Shown: piece by piece, positions 44,583 to 52,924 of the stretch
Numbering within the stretch: position 1 is the stretch's first letter
Layout of the letters: every line of letters begins with the position of its first letter
Assembly (NCBI RefSeq): GCF_016920785.2
Contig: NW_024609857.1
Span: forward strand, 191,593,027-191,657,026
DNA: 64,000 bases
Source of the DNA: Ixodes scapularis
Taxonomy: Eukaryota; Arthropoda; Arachnida; Ixodida; Ixodidae
Direction of reading: 5' to 3'
Program-made: the position numbers and the translations under genes
Notes under the pieces: generated by a model
What the model was told of the DNA's origin: nothing
Database searches by the model: none
Seen by the model: only the letters and a program-made list of their open reading frames with translations

Positions 44583-44765
44583 TCGGGGCACGTGGAGCGA
44601 ATCCTCGTGCTACAGGAACCCAAGAACCATAGGTTCGGTCCCCGCCCCTGCCCCTTTCGATTTCGTTCCAGCTTATATACTGTCGTGTGTATAACTACTT
44701 CTGGTGCACGTTAAGAACTCCAGGCTAACAGTCGTATTGCACTGGTTAAATTTCTCATCTACTGC
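44583..44765 (+). repeat. tRNA-derived SINE copy
   Basis: Contains GGCACGTGGAGCGAATCC, a B-box-like AGGTTCGGTCCCC, and the tail GTGCACGTTAAGAACTCCAG, all in the same order as the copy at 46447. The tRNA-related head is truncated at the left. Confidence 0.7.
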
Positions 44766-46089
44766 GTAAACCAGCGTCGCCATACCTCAAACGCGGACCA
44801 ACCTCATGCTGTCTGAATCCGAGTTTCTTATTATTGACCGCTTTAACGCCTCGAGCGTCATGCGCCGTTATTGGTGCCTCTTAGCGCCTCTTAGCGCGTG
44901 CCTCTTAGCGCGTGCGTTTATTTTGCCATTTTACTACATCTGAATGTGACTCACGAACTTGACACAAACAGTGCCTCATTGTTGGCATTGCGATCGCGTA
45001 TAATTGACCTTTTCCAGAGATCGTTGGACGCACGAGCCAACTCTGAGAAGGGGGGGGGGGGGGGGGGGCAGGGAAGGTAAGGCACCATTTTTTGGGGCTC
45101 TCTCGTCCGCTCAGTCGCTCAGACAGTGATGGTGCGGCTTGACTACCTCCGCCATTCTCGCGGCTTGGCTTTATAGTCGTCATGCCTCACCACTGCGTGG
45201 CTGTTTAGTCGTACAAATAGCAGCAAAAATGGTCCAAGAGAGTCGCAGCAACCTTTCGCGGGTGGTGCACGAAAGCACCCGAAGTCGAACACCCCGTCAT
45301 TTTTGCCCCGCTTTGAAAAGCTTCCATTTCAGAAAGAAGCCTATGACGCGAATCGATCGTATGAGGTCGCAGGGATCTCAACGTGACGGCGGCAAATTCT
45401 GCCTTTAACTGAAAGACAGAAGGTGCGGAAGTGAGTTTGTGTAACGCAATCACGCCGTGCCCCGTACTCAAGTAAAAAAAAACTGGACAAAGCTTTCCTT
45501 TCTTCAGGCGTGCTCTATGCACATTCTCGTCTTGCGACGTTAAAAGTAAGAACAAAAACAAAATATATCAGTCCCGTGCAAAACGTTGATAGCGTGCGAA
45601 ACGGATCCAAGCCCCACGGCGACAGAACAGCGACCGAACGCTTTGGCAACCAATCGTGAACTCTCCTGTTTACAGTGCAAACTTGATCGAAAGTTCGGAA
45701 ACGTGCTGAATACGAAAAGAGAATGTCTCTAACGGCGAATTCCAGAGGTAGATCCGGAGTGGTTTCCAAAACTTGCGAGGGAGGAAGCAAACCGCTCCGT
45801 GACACCCGCTCCAAATCGACGAGCGGATATGAAGTCGCATTTTAGGAGCGAGCCGCTGGAGACGGTCTGTGGTTCAAAATGGCCGCTGCTTGAACTCGCA
45901 TGAGCTCGAACTTGACGAGCAGATTGGGTTCTCCGACGACCAATCAACACTGTTACTGTCCACCAACAGAAAGAGCAAACAAAAAAAAAACAAAAAAACC
46001 TGACACAGGTTGGGCGCCGAAGCACGGAGTACATGTTACAGAGAGGGTAGATCCGCGTTCGCCTCCCCGAAACGGTGGTGTACGCAGTG
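44766..46089. other. GC-richer interval before the candidate host exon
   Basis: A poly-G tract lies at 45051-45068. Frames up to 168 codons on the minus strand have no known domain. The 45590-46089 part could hold the promoter/5' UTR of the candidate gene beginning at 46090; no core promoter element is distinctive. Confidence 0.35.
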
Positions 46090-46117
46090 ATGGCCAGCGG
46101 CGGAGCTGAGATTGCCG
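46090..46117 (+). CDS. Candidate host gene, coding exon 1
   Basis: ATG in good context (GCAGTGATGGCC) starts MASGGAEIA and ends at G/GTAAGA, a near-consensus donor, in phase 1. The next compatible acceptor is at 48332, where the split codon becomes GAC (D). See the entries at 48332-48435 and 52557-52847 for the rest of the model. The exon is only 28 nt, so its assignment rests on the phase match and the donor; another upstream exon could be used instead. Confidence 0.4.
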
Positions 46118-46446
46118 GTAAGACAATAATGAACACAGAGGAAGAAAGCCATCGCTTGCATGATCGTTGCCTAATCTGTTCTTGCTTTGTTGTACAAGAA
46201 GATACCGGCAGCATGCACTGTACAAAGGAAAACAATCAGTTGCGGCGAAATGAACACGCCAAACTTTCCGTCTGCATCCTTCTTAGGATTTTCTGTCGTG
46301 CCCCTTTTCGTTCTTCCTCTCGGGATGGCAGATGTCGGCGGTTACGATTTACCACGCTCCAGTCCCGCCTCTGCGCCCCCTGAACCATACAGGGTAGCAG
46401 CGTACGAGACGCAATGCACGCGCCTCACGCACTGCCCGTCACCACG

Positions 46447-46675
46447 GAAAATCGGTGGCCGAGTGGGCTTGAGCCCACACCACCTCGGAGCACGTGGAGC
46501 GGAAGCTCGTGCTGCAGAACCCAGGGATACTGAGTTCAGTCCCCACCCTTTCCGCTTCGATCTGGATGAGCATCGTACCGGCGTGCTGTCGTGTATCACT
46601 ACTGCGTGGTGCACGTTAAAGACCCCAGGCTAGTGGTTGTACGGCACTTAATAAATTTTTCATCTGCATCTGAGA
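46447..46675 (+). repeat. tRNA-derived SINE, most complete copy
   Basis: The head GTGGCCGAGTGGGCTTGAGC fits a class II (Ser/Leu-like) tRNA A-box region. GAGTTCAGTCCCC fits the B-box. A body with GATCTGGATGAGCATCGTAC follows, then the tail GTGCACGTTAAAGACCCCAG. It was read from about 46447 to an AATAAATTTTT end near 46660. It resembles the tRNA-Ser-derived SINEs known in ixodid ticks (for example Ruka), from memory only. Confidence 0.75.
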
Positions 46676-46974
46676 GACAAGTTGGCCTTTCTGGCAGACT
46701 AAATTCTATATAGTGTATAAACATACAAACAACCCAATTTTTTTTTCTGCGCCGATGCAGGAGGTTCAAGTAAATTGAGCGAAGCTACTGATGGGTGGCT
46801 AATGCAGCGGTCCTCTATATTGAATAAATTCAATAGCGAGTCAGCGCATGTGTGTCGTGCATGTTCCTTTTCTCTGCCCTTGTCTTTTTGTGCGCTGTGC
46901 TGTTCACCATGTCTCTTGTTTCCATGAATGAAAGTGGAATTGATCATACTCAAGATGTCAAGTGATCATTTAGT

Positions 46975-47030
46975 GAAGCGTGGAAGGCCATCCACAGCGA
47001 CGCTTTCTGTCATGCACGTCGCCAACAGCA
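46975..47030 (+). repeat. Fragment of the GAGATGTTTTGGTGG foldback family
   Basis: GTGGAAGGCCATCCACAGCG then ACGCTTTCTGTCATGCACGT matches the inner end of the arms at 24008-24275 and 25481-25762 only. Confidence 0.5.
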
Positions 47031-47037
47031 ACGCTAG

Positions 47038-48207
47038 GGAGCTATAGCCAACCTTAATCACGGCCGGACTGGAAGCGCGCGCTCTCTTTCTCTTCTTGCG
47101 GCCTTTGCAATTGGGGCAATCGCCACCTCCTGCCGCAATTCGCGGGTGGCACTGTCACCTCACCTCTGGTAAAGCCCCTCGATGTGTTTGCGCTTTTATC
47201 AAGGGGCTTTAACCCCTCGGCTGCCGTTTGCCGTTTGCACAGAGCGCGTCTGACAGTGTATCTCAGCGCTGTCGCAACTTGCGGCCGAGATTTTTATAGC
47301 CTCTGACACCTGATCCTTACGTCTAGACCCTCAGCCACTATCTAATGCGCTTCTGATGAGCCCAAAACGGTGAATATTTGGCGCACATCTCCGAGATATT
47401 CGGGAGTAAAAAGTAAGTAGAGACAGCCAATGGAATTGCGGAAAAACTATACTCGTCTTTACCTCCAGGACTTCTGTTGCAACTCAAGAACACGAGGAGA
47501 CGGACCCCTTCTACGTGGAGGAACTTTAAATGACAAATCATTCGTACATGCACTCTCGTGAAGTGTGAGCAGGCGCAATCTATCTATAGCCGTGGTCTGC
47601 ATCATCATATCATAGGACCCACATAAAGTCGGTCAGCTGCTCTAGACGAGGGTGTAGTAGTCTGTACAACTTTCGCACAGTGCATATTACAGCCTAAAAT
47701 GCTTCCTCGAGGGCATGCGCACATATCCAGCTGATTTTTCGTTTCCATTTCTGTCCGTGACCGTTTTTGCATGGTTAATCAGAAGTATTCTGACGAACCG
47801 TTGCCAAAGCAACAACCTACGAAGCTCGAACACCAGCGCAAAGCAGCTATACTCCGTTTCACCTTATGTTGTACCGCAGAGAAGGCTAGAAACCCGAGCT
47901 CATAGTGTTCGGAGCTGCTCTTAACGCACGAGAGCTTGTGCCGCCGAGATGTGCCGCCGAGATGTGCCCTAGAGCAAGGAGCTCGCGTTTGTAGCCTTTT
48001 TTGCGGTACATCATAAGGTGAAACAGAGTATAGAAGGGACTCTCCGAGTGGGGTGAAGTGGGGTAGGGTTGTTGCGCCCTCGCGGTAAGCAAGTGAACTA
48101 CATACGGAGAAAAAATGCCATTGATACCTGGGCGATTGCAAAGGCCGTAAGAAGAGAAAGAGAGCGCTCTCTTCCAGTCCGGCCGTGCCCTAATTAAGCT
48201 ACGACAA
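47038..48207. mobile_element. 1.2 kb element with about 75-bp terminal inverted repeats
   Basis: The left arm (47038-47115) runs CACGGCCGGACTGGAAG, CGCTCTCTTTCTCTTCTT and GCGGCCTTTGCAAT. It is inverted with few mismatches at 48131-48207. A second foldback is nested at 47847-48033. No transposase frame was found inside. The candidate host exon 2 lies 125 bp beyond the right end. Confidence 0.65.
47847..48033. mobile_element. CTATACTCYGTTTCACCTTATG foldback, nested
   Basis: The arms CTATACTCCGTTTCACCTTA and the inverse of AAGGTGAAACAGAGTATAG pair for about 55 bp (TGTACCGCA, AAGGCTA, GAGCTC). The loop contains the tandem TGTGCCGCCGAGATGTGCCG. Non-coding. Confidence 0.6.
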
Positions 48208-48331
48208 AGCGTCATGCACGCGCTGAAAGCTCGCGCGGGTCGTGCACTGTACGTTTTTTTGGTGCTTGCTTTAGAACGCCATTCAGTTGCAGCAAGCACG
48301 AACCCTTTGATTTATCAGTTCATCATGTCAG

Positions 48332-48435
48332 ACTGCTTGAGGTCTGCGACGAGCCAGAAGAAAGTTTCCGCCGAACCATCGCTGTGCCAAATCAACACCG
48401 ACATGGCCACATTATCGCTGGAAGAGGCAAAGCAG
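48332..48435 (+). CDS. Candidate host gene, internal exon 2
   Basis: Acceptor CATCATGTCAG/AC and donor AAGCAG/GTATCG frame 104 nt encoding (D)CLRSATSQKKVSAEPSL and CQINTDMATLSLEEAKQ. It starts in phase 1, matching exon 1, and ends in phase 0, matching exon 3. An upstream AG at 48317-48318 could extend the exon and would then need a different first exon. Composition is typical of a soluble host protein rather than a transposon. No family was recognised. Confidence 0.4.
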
Positions 48436-48830
48436 GTATCGTACAACCACTCAGAATCTCGATCACCCTTTTCTGGTGGGGATATTTATATAAATGGTTT
48501 CTGAGGACATCGTGGTGCTCACTGTGGCGACTTTGACTGATCACCGTCGCTCTCTTTTTAGCAGTTTACTTGACAATGTAAAAATCGTAACTCATAATAT
48601 ATAGAATCATGAAGTCATTGTGTCGTAGAATTGTTTAGACGGCGAGAAGTTAGCCAGTCCCCATGGGCGTCCGGTGTATCAGCTGTAGATGAGAAATTGA
48701 GCCAGTGCAGTACCCAGTGCTAGCCTAGGTCTTTAAAGGGGCCAAGATTTTTCAACTCCTTTCTCCTCAGCTTTTCTCTTCAACTCAAAAGCGAAATGAG
48801 AAATCACGCGGTCGTGAAGTGCGTGAAGTA

Positions 48831-49273
48831 CAGGGTGTCACAAAAGAAAATGTACAAGGTCTTTTTTACCGCAAAAATAAACTAGGCATCGCCGAACGCT
48901 CATTCCCCGCCCAAATGTAGCGCTCGAGGTCACAACCAGATGCCAAAGTTTCAGCCCGATTCGAGAACTTAATCAAAAGTTATAAGTGATTTTCTGAAAA
49001 TTTCAATGGAAAAACGGCGGCCGACGGAGTTCTCAAACACATGGGGCTCTATGGCACCAGAAACCGAAAACGAGCAAAAATGGGCACCATTTTCTCATTG
49101 AAATTTTCAGAAAATCACTTATAACTTTTGAATAAGTTATCGGATCGGGCTGAAACTTTGGCATCTGGTTGTGACCTCTAGCTCTACCTTTGGGCGGAAA
49201 ATGAGCGTTCGGCGATGCCTAGTTTATTTTTGCGGTAAAAAAGACCGTGTAAATTTTCTTTTGTGACACCCTG
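48831..49273. mobile_element. CAGGGTGTCACAAAAG MITE, intact ends
   Basis: Terminal inverted repeats start CAGGGTGTCACAAAAGAAAA on the left and, inverted, CAGGGTGTCACAAAAGAAAA on the right. TA is duplicated at 48829-48830 and 49274-49275. The palindrome continues through TTTTTTACCGCAAAAATAAA, GCCGAACGCTCATT and AAAAGTTATAAGTGATTTTC to the centre. 443 bp, non-coding. TA duplication suggests mobilisation by a Tc1/mariner-type enzyme. An older copy lies at 4286-4626. Confidence 0.8.
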
Positions 49274-49275
49274 TA

Positions 49276-50209
49276 CAATGGCTACTAGCTTCCACCCCCC
49301 TTCTTAAAGGGCCCCCAAAAGAAAAAAAAAGAATTAAACAGTCTGGGACGGACATGCGTGTCAAAAAAGAAAGTTTACGTTAACATTTTTTTGTTTTTTA
49401 TTTTAGAGGAATATAGATGGCGAGAGATTTATTTGAAATTTGAAATTTGAAAAACCATAACGTCGCGGAATGGTCATTCGCTCAACGAGATGGTAATTCG
49501 CTCTTTCTACCTCAACGTGAAGGCGAAGCCGATCCACGTCTCCTCTACGCGCCCGAAATGCCGAGGGAGGAAACAAGTGGAGAGGGGGTGACTACCGACA
49601 TAATCGCGTCTCGCGCAGACAGTAATGGTCTAAAAATATTTTTTTCGAGGTAATTTTTTTTTTTTTCAAACGCGTGTTCAATCCAGGCTGTTTTCTTTAT
49701 TTTTTCAATGGCTTTTTAGGCATATTATGGAACTTGTCATTCGCAAGCGATGATAAGTGCCGTCACGGCACTCATCGGCCACAAACGCGAATGGACCGAT
49801 TTCGCTAAGCGTCCGGCGCATGCTTGACGCATAACTTTAGTTCCCCGGAGTCAGACGGCTGTGCATGCGAGGGCTCGTGCTGTCTCGTGCTCAAGAGTCA
49901 AGACGCGCAGAGCGCCAGCGGGGTTATCGCACGTGCAGAAAGACGAAAGTTCCCTCGACGCACTGCGGCAGCGGTGGCATAGTCAAACTGGCTGCCGAGA
50001 TCGGCCTATTCAAATATTCGTCAACGGATTGATTGTTGACGAGCCCATTCGTCCGTGTGAAGCAGGGGTCGTGTCCAACGGGGCTCCCTCACTTGGCTGG
50101 GAGAACTTCCGTTTCCGGTAGAAAGGCGTACTTTACGTCCCGGCTACGTGATTTCGCATATTGGTGGCGGAGTCCAGTCTAGTCCAGGAAAAAAACCAGA
50201 CGTAACCGT
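49276..50209. other. Intronic DNA of the candidate host gene, unassigned
   Basis: Poly-T and poly-A runs and short frames without motifs. No repeat ends could be fixed. Confidence 0.4.
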
Positions 50210-50210
50210 T

Positions 50211-50268
50211 TTTTTTTTTTTTTTGGGGGGGGGGGGGGGGGCGGGGGGAGGGGGGGGGGGGGGGCGGG
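50211..50268 (+). repeat. Poly-T followed by interrupted poly-G tract
   Basis: About 17 T directly followed by about 40 bp of nearly pure G (few C/A/T interruptions). It has quadruplex-forming potential. The glycine-rich and proline-rich frames across it are artefacts. Confidence 0.85.
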
Positions 50269-50456
50269 TGGTGGCAAAATTAGAGACATTAGAACGAAAA
50301 CAGATTCCTGCTCCGGATTGTACGAACATTTAAGAATAATTGGGGTGTTCATTTCGAAGTTGCTGGAAAAGAATTTCATGGTCCCTTTAACGTGAATCAC
50401 GAAGTATTGATACACGACCGCACGGCGTACGATGCTCATTCATCGCTAAACGTGTA

Positions 50457-50556
50457 GAGGTGAGGATTGCGCCCAGGATCCCTGGGTTCTGGAACGCAAA
50501 ATTTCGCTGCTGCGCTCCGAGCCGCCGTGCCATAACACACCCGGCCACTGATCTCT
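50457..50556 (-). repeat. tRNA-derived SINE copy, truncated
   Basis: Read on the minus strand it gives GGCCGGGTGTGTTATGGCAC, CTCGGAGCGCAGCAGCG, CAGAACCCAGGGATCCTGGG and GCGCAATCCTC, in the same order as the head and body of the 46447 copy. The tail is absent. Confidence 0.65.
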
Positions 50557-51018
50557 TCTCGCACCATAAGTAAGCATCGCTTGGTGCAGAAGCCTTTATT
50601 TAAGAAACATCACGCGCGAGGCGTGCGGAGGAGGGGGAGGTCGAATGGCGCCGTTTGATAGTTTTTGCCGTTAGGAGGGTGGTTTCCGCGGTGAACAGTC
50701 TTAGCAAAATAAATCTTTCGGACGTCTTGAGTAAGAAATTCTTTGCGTTCTCGACGTGCCTTCTGTCTGGCGTCTCGCAAGCTTAGATTCATCACGGAAT
50801 ATGTAAATAGAACCGCTATTTTATTTGCATGTGCAGTCAAAATACTTGGAGCTTGGCAGATGAGCGGAGTCGGTGACTTGCTAGTTCTAGTTAATTTAGA
50901 CTTGTTTCATCTAAGGGAAAGCTTTCTTCACACATAAAACACCATGACGGGCGAGTTATTCCGTTATATTGCTCTCGTTGGCCTTGTGGCAAGACCAACC
51001 AGTAAATTTCGGGTGATC

Positions 51019-51198
51019 TGGGCCGGCTTGCTAGTAACAGCGTCTCAGCTGAGACTGGAGAATGGAAAGTACTGCCAAAACCAGCGCACGAGCTTTGAGA
51101 CACTCAAACCGCGTCTCAAGACGTTCGCGCGCCCCAGCCTTTGCAGTGGTTTCATTTACCTAGTCGCAGCTGAGACGCCGTTCTAGCAAGCCGGCCCA
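51019..51198. mobile_element. GGGCCGGCTTGCTAG foldback MITE
   Basis: The left arm GGGCCGGCTTGCTAGTAACA continuing GCGTCTCAGCTGAGACT is inverted on the right (AGTCGCAGCTGAGACGCCGT, CTAGCAAGCCGGCCC). 180 bp with an internal CTCAGCTGAG palindrome in each arm. Non-coding. Confidence 0.65.
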
Positions 51199-52556
51199 CA
51201 AAGCCATGCTTTACGTCCACGCTTTTCATTGCACGTATATCTTCCATTAAAAGGAACATTTTTCATAGCGGAGTTCGAAGGTGCGCGCGGTCTTCTACAC
51301 TGCTTCTATCAAGTAGCTTTTAAAGGTGACATGAAATGAATTTTGGGCAGGGGTAAATGGTTTTAGATTGGGACTTCACTAATCGCATATCGTTTAGTGG
51401 GCCAAAAGAAAGAATGCAGAAAGTCAAAGCTAGCTTTTTGATACGAACATTTTAAAGCATCTTTTAGTCTACAGCATGTGAGTAAGCGTCTCTACCCTTG
51501 AACTATTTAATTTGACAAGTGCAATGGCGCCATCTTGATCACGCAATTCTGTTTTGTATTGTTCATATGATCGCCTAGTGTCAACGTCCGGTAGTACAAA
51601 ACGTGGCCCCGTTAAATAAAAACGAATTTGAGCTGTTTTGAATTTTATTACTCATCACAAACTCTTTTTAGTGCAAAGAAATAGAGCGTGTAAGAAGTCG
51701 CTGATTTCTCTTTCGTGCTTATAAATGTGAAATGTTTATTCCGAGCCGTTGATAGCCAAAGTGAAAAACCCGTTAGGTGAAACACTGGATGAACGGTAAA
51801 GGTGCGAGCACGCACCATAGAGTCCGCAAGGCGTTCCGTATTTAAACAAGTAATACACCCGACAAAAAAAAAATTCATAGCGGTTTGGAAGAAATGAGGG
51901 TGTAATAAGTGGAGAGCATTTCAGCTGTATGCGTAAGAGGGGAGCGTGTTTTCGTACGTCAGTTCGGTACAAATAGTCACAGGTGCTAAACGAAAAGCAC
52001 CGAATAAACAGAAACAAGGAAGTAGACAAGAAGAGGTGACAAGAAGAGGTGCATTCTCAAAGGAAGGTTTATTGAAACAAACACACACTATTCATACCCT
52101 CTTTCTGGCTATTCGTTTAGATAATAAGACGCTGTGTCTGTCAGGTGCATTGACGGGGCACTAACGCAGTGCTTTCTGGTGCAAAAGGTATCGTTAAATT
52201 CTAAGGCAGTTTTATGCGCGTATCTCCTGAGAATCGTTTTTTGTGGTAATTCTGGGTCACATGGGAAAACCTATATCCTAGTGCACTTCCAGATTACCCG
52301 GCGGGGACTGTCTTACTGGCTATACGTGTAATTCTTTCTTCTACTATGCATGACCGTACATGACATCTTGCTTGCTTATTATCTTGTTATCAGCTGCCCG
52401 TGGAATGTTTTGTAGGAGTGCCGAGAATGGCCCGCGTCGATATGAAGTGGGGCCAACAACGCTAAACCGCGAAGTATCCCGCTAACAGCTATCGCTGTAA
52501 TATCGCTGCAAAAAAGAGTCGTGGTTCGCTCAACGTATTGTCTCTTCTCCTAACAG
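51199..52556. other. Intronic DNA before the terminal host exon
   Basis: AT-rich with short frames and no recognised repeat. It ends in a strong polypyrimidine tract and branch-like CTAAC (TCTCTTCTCCTAACAG) at the exon 3 acceptor. Confidence 0.45.
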
Positions 52557-52847
52557 TGTCCTTGCGAGACCGACGACAACGCCAAGGGCCGAAGCTTGAC
52601 AGAGCTCATGAGCCCTCCTCCTCATTCCGATGTGTCCCCGCTGCTGCCCGAAAAGTCGAAAGCACGGTCGAGGGTAGTTCCACAGCCGAAAGTGCGAGGC
52701 ACCAACGGCCGCGCCGTGAGGAGCGGGAGCTCGAATTCGGACAAGCACGCCAGCGGAGACAAAGAGAATGTTGACAACGACGTCGAGGAGGTCAACCTTA
52801 GGATGGGGCGATATATGCAGCAATGGTATATCAATCACGGAAAATAG
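52557..52847 (+). CDS. Candidate host gene, terminal exon 3
   Basis: A strong acceptor (TCTTCTCCTAACAG) opens a clean 96-codon frame: CPCETDDNAKGRSLTELMSP, PPHSDVSPLLPEKSKARSR, a basic/Ser-rich middle, then GDKENVDNDVEEVNLRMGRY and MQQWYINHGK before TAG. AATAAA follows two bases after the stop (52849-52854), so the 3' UTR would be very short. With exons 1 and 2 it makes a 140-aa, mostly disordered, charged protein; no family was recognised. The low frequency of stops, the GC level and the splice signals make it look like real coding sequence. A LINE begins about 80-100 bp downstream. Confidence 0.5.
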   Translation, partial: CPCETDDNAKGRSLTELMSPPPHSDVSPLLPEKSKARSRVVPQPKVRGTNGRAVRSGSSNSDKHASGDKENVDNDVEEVNLRMGRYMQQWYINHGK

Positions 52848-52848
52848 A

Positions 52849-52854
52849 AATAAA
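52849..52854 (+). terminator. Polyadenylation signal of candidate host gene
   Basis: Canonical AATAAA directly behind the stop codon of the terminal exon, followed by a GT-rich stretch from about 52900. Confidence 0.4.
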
Positions 52855-52924
52855 CGAAGCAAAGAAGTGTAACTGTATCTTAATGGGCAGCGCATTTTGA
52901 ACTGCGCTGGGTGTTTACCGTGTG

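Noticed and set aside
45729..46235. 168-codon minus-strand frame
   Set aside because: No recognisable domain; lies opposite the candidate first exon and has atypical composition.
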